NCBI GenBank assembly: GCA_030149165.1
Contig: JASBRY010000009.1
Coordinates: 744,001-808,000 of the forward strand
Direction: 5' to 3'
Origin: Phycisphaerales bacterium
GTDB lineage: Bacteria > Planctomycetota > Phycisphaerae > Phycisphaerales > UBA1924
Length of the DNA stretch: 64,000 bases
The position numbers were made by a program, and so were the translations under genes. Shown piece after piece: positions 17,008 to 25,826 of this stretch. Positions within the stretch are counted from its first letter, which is position 1. Every line of letters starts with the position of its first letter. The notes beneath the pieces are model-generated. The model worked only from the letters and a program-made list of their open reading frames with translations. It did no database searches and had not been told where the DNA came from.

Positions 17008-19701
17008 TCATGGGCAACCTTCACCGAATGCCGAGAGGAACGCGGAAACATCGAGGAAGTTGAACTGACCTTCACCCGTGAAGTCCGCCGCAGGATCCAT
17101 GTTGCCAAAGGCCGACAGAAACGCGGAAACATCGAGGAAGTTCAGGTCACCCTCACCAGTGAAGTCCGCAGGACATGGCTGCGCCTGAGTTGCATCCCAA
17201 GCCGCCAAGTCATCCGCGTCAACATCACCGTCACAGTCGAAGTCACCCTCGCTGTAGAACGCGCCAACACCTTGGAACGATTCGATGATGAAGCGGTCAT
17301 CCGCATCCGCATCGCCGTCGAGATCGATGTCACCGATGACCGAGTCAAGGATGTTGACGACGATCTCTTCAACATCAGCGCCATCAACAACGAGGTCGCC
17401 GTTCATGTCACACGAGAGGTCGATGTGAACCGCTTCAACGATGTTGGACCAGTCACCGAAGTTCAGACAGACATAGTCGATGTCATGGCCATCAACAACG
17501 CCGTCGTGACCGTTCGGACGGAAACCACGCGTTGGGAGGTTCTGCATGCCGAGCCCGAGTGCCGCTCCCGAAGCAACATCACCACGCGAGTCACCGTCGT
17601 CGTACGAACCAGTCGCCAGAGCAGTACCAAAGAAGTTCATGCCAGCCGCCGCGTCAACCGCAGTGAATCCAGCACGGCGATCAAGGTTGCCACCAACAAG
17701 GTGCAGCCCGTCAGCCCAGTAGCGAACATCGATGTCGTTGAAGTTGCCATCGCCATCGAAGTCGCCGAGGATTTCTGGACACGCACGCCCGTCCGGATTG
17801 ACAGTCCCGCCCGCCCAGCTTCCGCCATTGAAGCGGAAGTTGTACGCGTCGATCATGTCCGCAACATCAGCAGGGCTGCGGACGCCGTCGCCGTCAAAGT
17901 CGCCCGCGATCACATTGCGGTTGTTGTCCATGTCAGTGTCGAAGTCCTCGTCACCAATAAACGCGCCGTAGCTGATGATGGTGCCATCGATGGACTCGTA
18001 GTGAGTACCACCGAGCACGCCGTCGTCGTAGGTCACGCCAGCGGTGCGAGTCGGAACCACACCACCCGAAGCGGTGTTGAACGAAGCGTAATCAGGGAGC
18101 GCGAGCACATTGTTCGGATCGTTGAGCACGAACTGAGTCAGCACATCGTTCCGCTCAGCATTCGGGACGATCGGGATGCAAGGCTCGCTCGCATCCGGAT
18201 TCGTTTCTGGAACATTGAACGAAGTCGCTGGAAGCACAAACTGAATACCGAGGAACTCACCAGGCGAGAACGCATTCGCTGGATCAGAAGGTACCGCAGT
18301 CACAGCAGCAACCGAGCGGGTGATGTTGTTCACATACGCCGCAGCTTCAACATTCGCCATTGGCTGGATCGGATTTGGGTTAGGACCAACTTCCGAAGCA
18401 TCCCAGCCCCAACCACCCTTCGCGGCTGGTGCCGAGCGAGGGTCACCGATGGTCGCGATACCACCAAGACCCTGGATGTTGTACCCGTCAGCGCTGCCGT
18501 CAACGACATTGCCGATGGTCGGACGAGCGTACACAGTCCCGCCCTTGAGGTCCGCCTGGACCGCGAGCAGTTCGAGTTCACCATCAACGAGCCAGCCCTT
18601 GGACTCACCACGCTCAGCACCAGTGTGCCCAACGCCGAGACGAGTGTTCTTCACAGTCGCTTCCATACGCGACGATCCGCCCTTATTCGAAGGCTGGAAG
18701 TCCGCACCGAGCTTGTCATTGTCAGAAGACGAAGTCTTCGGCCCAATGTTCTCACCAACACCCCACGACGGATCCAAGCAGATCCCGTTCATGAACGCGT
18801 TACGAGTACCCGAACCCGAGTCACGAGTGACAACCATCAGGTTCTCACCCGACATACGACGGCCGGTCGCATTGAGGTGACGCAGATCCGACATCTTGAT
18901 CTCCTGAAGACCAACACCGAAGTTGACCGGAGCCGCTACAGGAGTCAGCGTCACAGGAGTATCAAAGATCGTGAACGCGTCAGGTGCATTCACATTGGTG
19001 TTGAAGGTCGGACCATTCGGAGAAACCAGCGTCTTGAGCTTGTTACCCTGCGAGAGCTCGCTCCCGTCCCAATCCACGGCCTTACGAGGATTGTCGCCGT
19101 ACCCAGGAGCACCCGGAACCTTGTTGTACAGCGGAGCACCGCTGTCGTTGATCACAAACCAGCTCACAGGAACATCGAGAGCCGAGAAGTCGATCTGGAC
19201 ACCAGTACCAGCACCCTCAGAAGTGGTGATCTGGAACGAACCATCAGTCAGCGTGCGGAACGGGGTTGCGCCAGGATTGTCACCATCCGCCGCACCCTGA
19301 GTCATCGCAGCATTGACAAACAACTGCGTGTTAAAGTACGCCGCATCAGCCTCATCCGAGTTCAGGGTTAGGTTCGCCGCGTCACCGTCCATACCGGTCG
19401 CGAAAATCGTGCCCCAGTCACGCATTTCAGCAAACCCGTTCCCCGAACCGACCACGCGGTACGTGAACTGCCAATGCTGCGAAGCAATAAATGGCGAAGT
19501 CGCATCAAACGGAGCCAACTGCTCCTGAACATTGCCATCCCCATCTGCGTCAATAAAGTCCAGCGTGTTCGCCGGAGCCTTAAACAAAGCCTCCAGAAGC
19601 GTCGCGCCCGATCCATTCACCCCAAACGGCTGCGCCGAAGCAACACCCGAAACAGTACCGCAAGCCGCGGCGAGCATACAAACCTTGTGCAAGTTAGTCA
19701 T
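17008..19701 (-). CDS. Secreted PstS-like substrate-binding protein with EF-hand/dockerin repeats
   Basis: 897 residues. The signal peptide ends at about 23 (VASA). The N-terminal half carries phosphate-binding-protein signatures: VNGSGATL at about 28, YRVVGSGNG at about 81 and TRDSGSGTR at 292-300, the loops that grip the oxyanion in PstS. From about residue 600 there are several DxDxDG calcium loops (GDFDGDG, CDMNGD, GDIDLDGD, GDFDCDGD), then the terminal pair of NFLDVSAFLSAF modules ending EGCP. No pst permease genes are nearby, so it is more likely a cell-surface or matrix phosphate-binding protein than part of a transporter. The PstS relation is recognised from motifs only. Confidence 0.85.
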   Translation of the reverse strand: MTNLHKVCMLAAACGTVSGVASAQPFGVNGSGATLLEALFKAPANTLDFIDADGDGNVQEQLAPFDATSPFIASQHWQFTYRVVGSGNGFAEMRDWGTIFATGMDGDAANLTLNSDEADAAYFNTQLFVNAAMTQGAADGDNPGATPFRTLTDGSFQITTSEGAGTGVQIDFSALDVPVSWFVINDSGAPLYNKVPGAPGYGDNPRKAVDWDGSELSQGNKLKTLVSPNGPTFNTNVNAPDAFTIFDTPVTLTPVAAPVNFGVGLQEIKMSDLRHLNATGRRMSGENLMVVTRDSGSGTRNAFMNGICLDPSWGVGENIGPKTSSSDNDKLGADFQPSNKGGSSRMEATVKNTRLGVGHTGAERGESKGWLVDGELELLAVQADLKGGTVYARPTIGNVVDGSADGYNIQGLGGIATIGDPRSAPAAKGGWGWDASEVGPNPNPIQPMANVEAAAYVNNITRSVAAVTAVPSDPANAFSPGEFLGIQFVLPATSFNVPETNPDASEPCIPIVPNAERNDVLTQFVLNDPNNVLALPDYASFNTASGGVVPTRTAGVTYDDGVLGGTHYESIDGTIISYGAFIGDEDFDTDMDNNRNVIAGDFDGDGVRSPADVADMIDAYNFRFNGGSWAGGTVNPDGRACPEILGDFDGDGNFNDIDVRYWADGLHLVGGNLDRRAGFTAVDAAAGMNFFGTALATGSYDDGDSRGDVASGAALGLGMQNLPTRGFRPNGHDGVVDGHDIDYVCLNFGDWSNIVEAVHIDLSCDMNGDLVVDGADVEEIVVNILDSVIGDIDLDGDADADDRFIIESFQGVGAFYSEGDFDCDGDVDADDLAAWDATQAQPCPADFTGEGDLNFLDVSAFLSAFGNMDPAADFTGEGQFNFLDVSAFLSAFGEGCP

Positions 19702-19841
19702 GTCAACTCTCTCCTAAGTATGAGCAGAACGATCACATACGCCGCAGAGCAACACGCTCTGTGGCAAGGTCAAATCCAATATCTCCGTCCTTGTGTCAGC
19801 TACGAATCAAGAACCGCTGTCCTACAGCTCTGAAAGACAAT

Positions 19842-19863
19842 GAGCACCGATTTCTCGATGCTC
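19842..19863 (-). terminator. Weak hairpin after the pseudopilin gene
   Basis: GAGCA...TGCTC with an inner CGA/TCG pair lies just after the stop at 19878 in the minus direction, followed by a short T-rich run. It is a possible terminator. Confidence 0.35.
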
Positions 19864-19877
19864 ACAATGGAAACTAC

Positions 19878-20936
19878 TTATGGTCGATCCGGATCGATGA
19901 TCTCGTTGTTGCCAGAGATCGAGTAGAAGCGTTCGCCCCATTGACGATTGATCACCGTATTGATCACCTCATCAAGCGCCACATGCCCGTCCACAAACGC
20001 GAAGTTTGCCTTGCCCTTGAACACATCGTTCACCGCTTCAAGCGACGAACCCGATCCGCCCTGACCGATGATCAAACCGATCTGATCATCCTGCAGCGTC
20101 TTGAGCACCTCACGGAACTCATCCACATCCGGATACTCAAAGCGAGCAAGGTCATACTGAGCAGGCTCATCAAAGACCTGTGCACCCGCCGAGCGCCCCT
20201 TAAACGGCGTGATCGGTCGGTGACTCTTGATCACATTCTCACTCCCGCCATCGCCACCAATCCCGACCGGATCAGCCAGCGAACGCCAGTTCGCCGTCTC
20301 GCGGAACTCCGTAAACAGGATTTCGTTCGCCGGACGCACGATCTTGTGCTGCTTCACAAGCACCGCTTTGCGCTGCGAGCTCCCAAGAAAGAACTTATTG
20401 CGAGGCATAATCGCCGCATTCGCCGCAAAAGCCAAACGCTTCACCTGACGATCCTGAGGCCAACCGGCACCCTCACGCTGACCCATCGCGTTCACCTGCT
20501 CGCTCTCCCACGCTTCCGGATCAGGACCCGGATTCGTGCGAGGAGCACCTCGTGATGGAACCGCTGGGGATTCAAACGCATCGTCAGGAACCTCACCATT
20601 GTCGTACAACGCATACGACCAGTGGATGTACCCATTGATCGGAGACGGATGACTCTCACGCTGCATCTCGCTGCGCCAGCCATACCCATCACGATCCTGC
20701 CCATACACATACGAAGGCGGGAACAAGTCCTTATTACTCGAGTTGTACAGCGTCGCCGCCTGCGTCACGCCGCGAGCATTCGAAGCCACGATGATCGATT
20801 GAGCACTCAGCCGTGCCGAACCGAGTGATGGAAGCAGAATACCAATCAGGAGCGCGATGATCGCAATGACCACCAACAACTCAATCAAAGTAAATCCCCG
20901 AGTTTTCCGCAGATTCCGACGCGTGTGCATGTACAT
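19878..20936 (-). CDS. Type II secretion-like pseudopilin with DUF1559-like C-terminus
   Basis: 352 residues. The prepilin leader is followed by GFTLIELLVVIAIIALLIGILLP, giving processing before the Phe and the conserved Glu at +5. The C-terminal region ends with ANFAFVDGHVAL, the 'H-X9-DG'-like signature of the very large planctomycete prepilin family. These proteins are exported through the prepilin peptidase/type II route; individual roles are mostly unknown. The gene lies between the PstS-like dockerin gene and aspS, all on the minus strand, with 176 and 262 bp gaps, so it is likely transcribed on its own. Two methionines lie at the start (MYMHTRR); either could be used. Confidence 0.9.
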   Translation of the reverse strand: MYMHTRRNLRKTRGFTLIELLVVIAIIALLIGILLPSLGSARLSAQSIIVASNARGVTQAATLYNSSNKDLFPPSYVYGQDRDGYGWRSEMQRESHPSPINGYIHWSYALYDNGEVPDDAFESPAVPSRGAPRTNPGPDPEAWESEQVNAMGQREGAGWPQDRQVKRLAFAANAAIMPRNKFFLGSSQRKAVLVKQHKIVRPANEILFTEFRETANWRSLADPVGIGGDGGSENVIKSHRPITPFKGRSAGAQVFDEPAQYDLARFEYPDVDEFREVLKTLQDDQIGLIIGQGGSGSSLEAVNDVFKGKANFAFVDGHVALDEVINTVINRQWGERFYSISGNNEIIDPDRP

Positions 20937-21000
20937 TCCAAGATCTCCATTTGGAAAGAGGCGATTGTGTTCGGATCAAACATAGACCCCGCGTTCCCCG

Positions 21001-21023
21001 CTTCATGCTCCCAAAGCATGAAG
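21001..21023. repeat. Perfect 9-bp inverted repeat upstream of the pseudopilin gene
   Basis: CTTCATGCT, spacer CCCAA, AGCATGAAG lies 65 bp upstream of the pseudopilin start codon. It could be an operator or a leader hairpin; no T-run follows. Confidence 0.5.
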
Positions 21024-21146
21024 ACTGCGCTACCTCACACACTCTTTATCAATCCTGCACATGCTCTTCACAAGTTCTTACTCATGTGTTAACCACAGCC
21101 GATTGTCTTAACAATTCCAGCACAAACCGCGCTGAACAATCGCGCA

Positions 21147-21173
21147 CAAAAAACCCGCACCATCCGATGCGGG
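21147..21173 (-). terminator. Intrinsic terminator of aspS
   Basis: Read on the minus strand, CCCGCA, an 8-base loop and TGCGGG are followed by TTTTTT. It begins 25 bp after the aspS stop, a classic rho-independent terminator. Confidence 0.85.
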
Positions 21174-21198
21174 TCATTTGAACTCAATACGGAAAAAC

Positions 21199-22995
21199 TC
21201 AGCTGGAAACAGTCGCCGTCGAGCGCACATGCAGCTCATCAAGCTGCTCATCATCAACAACATTCGGCGCTTCGCACATCAGGTCCTGCCCAGTCATCGT
21301 CTTCGGGAAAGCAATCACCTCGCGGATGTTCTCCGTGCCGCACATATGCATGACCAAACGATCAAGCCCAAACGCGATCCCGCCGTGAGGTGGCGCGCCG
21401 TAACTCAGCGCATCCATCAGGAACGAGAACTTCAGCTTCGCTTCCTCTTCGCTCAGCCCAAGCAGCTCAAAGACCTTCGCCTGCACATCCGCACGATGGA
21501 TACGGATCGAGCCGCCCCCGATCTCCGAACCATTGCAGATCATGTCGTACCCATCGGACACAATCGACTCGACCATGTCGATGTCCTTCGCATCCGCACT
21601 GAGCAAACGCTCGACCTCGTAATCCGACGGCGCAGTGAACGGATGGTGCAGCGCGTGGTAGCGTCCCGCATCCTCGACATACTCAAACATCGGGAAGTCA
21701 TACACCCACAGGAAGTTCCACATCCCCTCCGGGATCAGATCAAAGTCCTTCGCGATCTTCAGACGAAGCTCACCAAGCGAGCGCGACACAACGCCATAGG
21801 TATCCGCCGCGAACACCACCGCGTCTCCATCCTCGAGCCCAAGCGCCGCGACCAACTCATCCTGGACATCCCCAAGGAACTTCCCGATCCCGCCCTCAAA
21901 GCCGCCATTGACATACTTCGTCGTCGGGATACCACCCGCGCCAAAGTCCTCAGCAAACTTGCTGAAACCATCGGTCACCTTCCGCGAGAACTTCTCCGCA
22001 ACCCCAGGCACACGGAACGCCTTCACGCACCCCTTGTTGAGTCCGAGCGCGTTCTGGAACACACCAAAGTCCGTCTTGCCTGCAATCTCCGAAACATCAA
22101 CCAGCTTGAGCTCAAACCGCGTATCCGGACGATCGCTGCCGTAAGTGTCCATCGCTTCCTGGAAAGTCATCCGTGGGAACTCACCGAGTTCCACACCCAT
22201 GATCTCCTTCCAGATTTTCTTCGCAAACCCCTCCATGATCTCCAGCACCGCATCGCGATCCACAAACGCCAGCTCAAGGTCGATCTGCGTGAACTCCGCC
22301 TGACGATCCGCACGCGGATCCTCGTCACGGAAACACCGCACAATCTGCAGGTACCGATCACACCCCGCGATCATCAAAATCTGCTTAAACAACTGAGGCG
22401 ACTGAGGCAGCGCATACCACATCCCTTCCTGCTGCCGCGAAGGCACCAAAAAGTCCCGAGCCCCCTCAGGAGTCGATCGGCACAGCATCGGGGTCTCAAT
22501 TTCCAGGAACCCGTGCTCATCAAAGTAATCCCGAGTCAGCTTCGTCAAACGGTGCCGAGTCTTCAGAATCTTCTGCATGTCCGCACGGCGCAGGTCAAGG
22601 TACCGGTATTTCAAACGAGTCTCTTCCGCTGGAAGATTCTTCTCATCACTCGGAACAAACGGCAGCTTCTTCGTCTTCGAAAGCACCTGCAGTTCGCTCG
22701 CAAGCACCTCGATCGAACCCGTCGGGATCTTGTCGTTCTTCTTCGCCCGCTCGCGCACCACACCCGTCACCGAGATGCAATCCTCGTTCCGCAGACGATC
22801 ACCCGCCTCGATCAACTCCGCCGGCGCATCCTCGCTATCGAACACCACCTGCGTGATCCCATCACGATCCCGCATATCGACAAAGATCAGCCCCGATCCA
22901 TGCCCACGAAACGCGTTGACCCATCCATTGAGAGTCACCGTCGCCCCGATGTCCGATTCCCGAATCTGCCCGCAGCTGTGCGTCCGAATGCCCAT
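21199..22995 (-). CDS. aspS: Aspartyl-tRNA synthetase
   Basis: 598 residues, normal for the bacterial enzyme. It has an N-terminal OB-fold anticodon domain (TLNGWVNAFRGHG), then class II motif 2 (RCFRDEDPRADRQAEFTQID) and, near the C-terminus, motif 3 (GGIAFGLDRLVMHMCG). The roughly 100-residue GAD insertion characteristic of bacterial AspRS lies between them. It charges tRNA-Asp in the cytoplasm; whether it also charges tRNA-Asn cannot be told from the sequence here. The gene is followed by its own terminator and is likely monocistronic. Confidence 0.98.
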   Translation of the reverse strand: MGIRTHSCGQIRESDIGATVTLNGWVNAFRGHGSGLIFVDMRDRDGITQVVFDSEDAPAELIEAGDRLRNEDCISVTGVVRERAKKNDKIPTGSIEVLASELQVLSKTKKLPFVPSDEKNLPAEETRLKYRYLDLRRADMQKILKTRHRLTKLTRDYFDEHGFLEIETPMLCRSTPEGARDFLVPSRQQEGMWYALPQSPQLFKQILMIAGCDRYLQIVRCFRDEDPRADRQAEFTQIDLELAFVDRDAVLEIMEGFAKKIWKEIMGVELGEFPRMTFQEAMDTYGSDRPDTRFELKLVDVSEIAGKTDFGVFQNALGLNKGCVKAFRVPGVAEKFSRKVTDGFSKFAEDFGAGGIPTTKYVNGGFEGGIGKFLGDVQDELVAALGLEDGDAVVFAADTYGVVSRSLGELRLKIAKDFDLIPEGMWNFLWVYDFPMFEYVEDAGRYHALHHPFTAPSDYEVERLLSADAKDIDMVESIVSDGYDMICNGSEIGGGSIRIHRADVQAKVFELLGLSEEEAKLKFSFLMDALSYGAPPHGGIAFGLDRLVMHMCGTENIREVIAFPKTMTGQDLMCEAPNVVDDEQLDELHVRSTATVSS

Positions 22996-23097
22996 AGTGA
23001 TCCCATGCTTTCTTGGTTAAATCACCGACCGGAGCCAACTCCCCGATCGAACCAAGATCATAGCGCACCGGAACCAAACCCGAGTTCATAAACCCCT

Positions 23098-23141
23098 AAA
23101 AACAGAGGCCCGGACAACGACAACCGCCGCGTCCGGGCCTC
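23098..23141 (-). terminator. Intrinsic terminator of the PilZ gene
   Basis: A perfect 10-bp stem GAGGCCCGGA/TCCGGGCCTC with a 17-base loop, read on the minus strand, is followed by TGTTTTTAG. It lies about 100 bp after the PilZ-domain stop codon and separates it from aspS. Confidence 0.8.
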
Positions 23142-23237
23142 ACGCACAGGACATCAAGTTCTCGCCAGCACTCCACCACAGCGCCGGCGCAGAGAACAAC
23201 CCCGATACATCTTCCTCTATTTCAACATTTCACAAAA

Positions 23238-23609
23238 TCACGCCGCCGACCAGCGCCCATCCTCAAGCGTGTCAAACCCGCTCTGGAACAACCGCATCTT
23301 CTTCACGGCTTCAGGATCCGTAAACCGGAACCCCACCTCAAACTTCCGAAAGCCGAGCTTCCGAAACCACACCACCTCAGCCTCGCCGCAGTGTGTGCCG
23401 CGCTCAGACTCGATCCGCAGATCGATCACATCGTTGATGCCAAACTTCGGACGCTTCGTGTAAATCACCCGGATCCCAGTCGCCGAGAAATCCTGAACCA
23501 TCCCCGACCCCTCGCACTGCATTCTCCGTGCAACAAAGCGAGGAGACCGCCGCCCCTCAGGCTTCTCCTGCTCTTCAATCATCTTCGCAATCGCTGTCCA
23601 TCGGCTCAT
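23238..23609 (-). CDS. PilZ-domain protein
   Basis: About 123 residues if started at the ATG at 23609; an ATG at 23621 and a TTG at 23651 are alternatives. The PilZ c-di-GMP signature appears as ERRxxR-like GRRSPRF near residue 20 and DFSATGIRV further on, with the usual beta-barrel residues after it (EVVWFRKLGF). It should bind c-di-GMP and act on surface attachment or motility through a partner protein. pilT and a pseudopilin gene are in the same window but not adjacent. Confidence 0.83.
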   Translation of the reverse strand: MSRWTAIAKMIEEQEKPEGRRSPRFVARRMQCEGSGMVQDFSATGIRVIYTKRPKFGINDVIDLRIESERGTHCGEAEVVWFRKLGFRKFEVGFRFTDPEAVKKMRLFQSGFDTLEDGRWSAA

Positions 23610-23757
23610 AAACCCAATCATCGTCGTGAGCCCAAACAAGTTGCACAACAATCCTCCAGTGCTCGCTCAGAATCAGCGATCTCTCGTTCCACGAATCACA
23701 ATCGATACAAACCGATACAAAAACAGTCCTCACGCACTCTCCGAACTACCATCACCC

Positions 23758-24255
23758 ATGGATATCCTGAACGCTTATCCGGACCGCCCCGGCGATCGCC
23801 CGATCTACACCCCGCCGCATGGTCCCCCCCAAACGGACCGAATCCCCGCCGCTGTCTATGAAGCGATGCGCGAAGAGAACATCACCGCGTACTTCCACGC
23901 GTTCTACAGACGCTTGGGACAATCCTCCATCGCGCACATGTTCCCCAAGAGCGAGAAGAACCTCATGCGTGCCGCGGATAAGTCCGCCGCGATGTTCACC
24001 TTCCTCTTCGGCGGGCCGCACCTCTACCAGCAGCGATACGGGCGTCCCATGATGCGTGCACGCCATTTACCGTTCATTATCGATGAATCGGCGCGTCAGG
24101 AGTGGTTGCGGTGTTTCAAGGAAACGCTCGACGAAGCGCCGGAGAAATACGCGATGCCTGCTGAACACACCCAAAGTGTCTGGAAGTTCGTGTACGATTT
24201 CAGCAGCTGGATGGTCAACGCACAATCAACAACAGACGAATCGGAAGACACATGA
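23758..24255 (+). CDS. Truncated haemoglobin-like globin
   Basis: 165 residues, with about 30 extra N-terminal residues before a 2-on-2 globin core. AFYRRLGQSSIAHMFP is the B/C helix region. RARHLPFII supplies the proximal histidine (F8), and WLRCFKETLDEA is the G helix, a pattern close to group II truncated globins. It probably binds O2 or NO. The gene overlaps the following SnoaL-like lipoprotein gene by ATGA, so both are co-translated. The base composition of the + strand switches from C-rich to G-rich in the middle of this gene. Confidence 0.85.
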   Translation: MDILNAYPDRPGDRPIYTPPHGPPQTDRIPAAVYEAMREENITAYFHAFYRRLGQSSIAHMFPKSEKNLMRAADKSAAMFTFLFGGPHLYQQRYGRPMMRARHLPFIIDESARQEWLRCFKETLDEAPEKYAMPAEHTQSVWKFVYDFSSWMVNAQSTTDESEDT

Positions 24256-24779
24256 AGACACTCAGCCTACACATCACACGCATTCTCGTTCTTTCCTCAC
24301 TCCTGTTGCTCGTTGGTTGTTCTGAGCAGGTACGCAAGGATGCGGAGTCGAGCGGCTCGTACAACGACATCAATCAATCAGACATCAACTCGGTGCTCGA
24401 TAACTGGCATCTCGCGGCTTCGAAGGGAGATCTTAATCACTACATCAACGCGATGACCGAAGGTGCGATCTTCATGGGCACTGACGAGCATGAACGCTGG
24501 ACGCGTGCGGAACTCAAATCGTACGCCGAACCACACTTCGCTGATGGGCACGGCTGGACTTACCGACCTCGTGATCGGTTCATTCGCACCAACGCGTACG
24601 GCGATGTCGCTTGGGTTGATGAAACGCTCGATCATGACCGCTACGGCGTGCTGCGCGGGACGGCGGTGCTGCGTGAGAATGGGGAGGTCTGGAAGATCGC
24701 GCACTACTCGTTGACATTCCTGATCCCCAACGAGAAGGTGGGGGATGTGATGCGTGTGATCGGGGCGGCGCAGGACTAA
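24252..24779 (+). CDS. SnoaL/NTF2-like (DUF4440-type) lipoprotein
   Basis: 175 residues. A lipobox LLLLVGC lies at residues 17-23. After a 15-residue linker comes a SnoaL-like cone fold: NSVLDNWHLAASKGDLNHYINAMTEGAIFMGTD, with VWKIAHYSLTF as the last strand. Such domains bind or isomerise small ligands; many are structural. It is coupled to the globin gene by a 4-bp overlap, which suggests a joint role, perhaps in redox or NO handling; this is inference. Confidence 0.82.
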   Translation: MKTLSLHITRILVLSSLLLLVGCSEQVRKDAESSGSYNDINQSDINSVLDNWHLAASKGDLNHYINAMTEGAIFMGTDEHERWTRAELKSYAEPHFADGHGWTYRPRDRFIRTNAYGDVAWVDETLDHDRYGVLRGTAVLRENGEVWKIAHYSLTFLIPNEKVGDVMRVIGAAQD

Positions 24780-24808
24780 CGAGCTGGTCTTGGGGGATCA
24801 GCTCGTTT
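24779..24808 (+). terminator. Possible terminator after the globin/lipoprotein operon
   Basis: ACGAGCTG and CAGCTCGT form an 8-bp stem with a 12-base loop directly at the lipoprotein stop codon, followed by TTGGGG. The T-run is too short for a strong call. Confidence 0.4.
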
Positions 24809-24857
24809 GGGGTTGGGATTGAGTTGTCTTTCGTTGAGCTTGTTCGCGCAGCGCGGC

Positions 24858-25031
24858 TTATTTCAGCACGACGATGAGGCCGTGGATGACTCCGCCGATC
24901 CAGGTGAAGATCCAGAGCAGCAGGTTGATCCAGAAGTGCGCGGTGAATCCCACTTTGAGTCCCACGGCGAGGGGTGGGATGAGGATCGCGAGGATGATCA
25001 TGAGGACTTTGTTTTCTGCGGCTCCGGCCAT
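24858..25031 (-). CDS. Pmp3/YqaE family small membrane protein
   Basis: 57 residues. Two hydrophobic helices are separated by a short loop. The signature ILAILIPPLAVGLKVG in the first helix and WINLLLWIFTWIGGVIHGL in the second are those of the PMP3/YqaE (UPF0057) family, which is associated with membrane potential and stress tolerance in bacteria, plants and yeast. The length is typical. A TACAAT box lies about 40 bp upstream on the minus strand and may be its -10 element. Confidence 0.9.
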   Translation of the reverse strand: MAGAAENKVLMIILAILIPPLAVGLKVGFTAHFWINLLLWIFTWIGGVIHGLIVVLK

Positions 25032-25099
25032 TGGTCTTTGCTCCTGTGCGAGAGGTTTGATGATTTCCCATTGTACAGGATTGTGCGGGTGTGTGCAGG

Positions 25100-25428
25100 A
25101 GTCGGCACAGCGCGGTTGAGGACTTGCGGAGGGATTCGTGGTCCTGCTTCTGCTGCGCCATGTCGGCGGCGTCTTTGAGGGTGGCGAGGGATTGGAGGTG
25201 GGTTTGGGATTTGATGGTTTGAGCGCGGGAATCGTTGATGGACTGGATCATGCTGATCGCGGATCGGTAGTCTTGGGAGTTGGTGATGGTGTTGAGCTGC
25301 GAGAGGGTTAGGCCGTGGATCTGGCAGATGAGGATGGGGGTCATCGCGGGATCGAGGAGGTCCTCGAGGAGGGATTCGGTAAGTTGTGGTGTGTCTGATT
25401 GCGACTGCGTGTGCGACTGGTTGTGCAT
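25100..25428 (-). CDS. Uncharacterised protein, 3' end unresolved
   Basis: The frame from the ATG at 25428 codes about 110 residues that look like a real, mostly helical polar protein (LLEDLLDPAMTPILICQIHGLTLSQL then a repeated Gln/Lys/Ala-rich helix). Beyond about 25100 the same frame continues into low-complexity sequence, straight across the YqaE gene and antisense to the lipoprotein, with no stop until 24580. The true 3' end is therefore probably lost through a frameshift or rearrangement. CQIHGLTLSQL faintly recalls homeodomain-like helices of small terminases or DNA-binding proteins, but I cannot assign a family. Confidence 0.5.
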
Positions 25429-25586
25429 AGTGCCCCCTTGGTTGAATGTGGGTGGGGGCTGAGGGAATTGTAGTTGGTCGGCGTGGGGATTGGAAGGGGG
25501 GAGTTGGGCGTTGGGGGAGATTTGCGCACGGATGTGGTTGTTTGGTGCGTTATGAATCTAGAAAACTGAATGTAGCCACTTCAGAG

Positions 25587-25808
25587 TTAATCAGTCGCCA
25601 TTTGCCGAGAGACGGTAGATCTAGTCAATTGAGTGATGTTTTGGCGACCAGATAGGGGCGGACTAAGTCTGTAGGACGATTTAGCAGAATCAGATGCACT
25701 CTTGAGCGCTTTGACAGCTTCAAGGTACTTATTGACCAGTTGAGCATCTACCGCTGGATTTCTGGTAGAGGATTCATTTAGATTGGGTTGTGTGATGGTT
25801 GTTGGCAT
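25587..25808 (-). CDS. 73-residue protein encoded with the SDH-type protease
   Basis: The start ATG lies 18 bp after the protease stop, with a strong AAGGGAGAGG ribosome site, so the gene is probably genuine and co-transcribed. The sequence has a disordered Asn/Ser/Thr-rich N-terminus, one amphipathic helix (VNKYLEAVKALKSASDSAKSS) and a basic Ser/Thr-rich tail ending RQMATD. No family is recognised. As the last gene of an AT-richer operon beside a protease, it could be an adaptor, inhibitor or substrate. Confidence 0.6.
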   Translation of the reverse strand: MPTTITQPNLNESSTRNPAVDAQLVNKYLEAVKALKSASDSAKSSYRLSPPLSGRQNITQLTRSTVSRQMATD

Positions 25809-25826
25809 TCGTGTAATTCCTCTCCC

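Noticed and set aside
16528..19371. 947-aa open frame on the + strand
   Set aside because: It starts inside the PP2C gene and then runs antisense through the dockerin protein; composition is Arg/Val-rich shadow coding.
21178..23091. 637-aa open frame on the + strand
   Set aside because: Antisense to aspS, an unambiguous gene.
23900..24300. Replication origin at the skew switch
   Set aside because: I found no DnaA-box cluster, AT-rich unwinding element or dnaA/dnaN genes; kept only as a composition finding.
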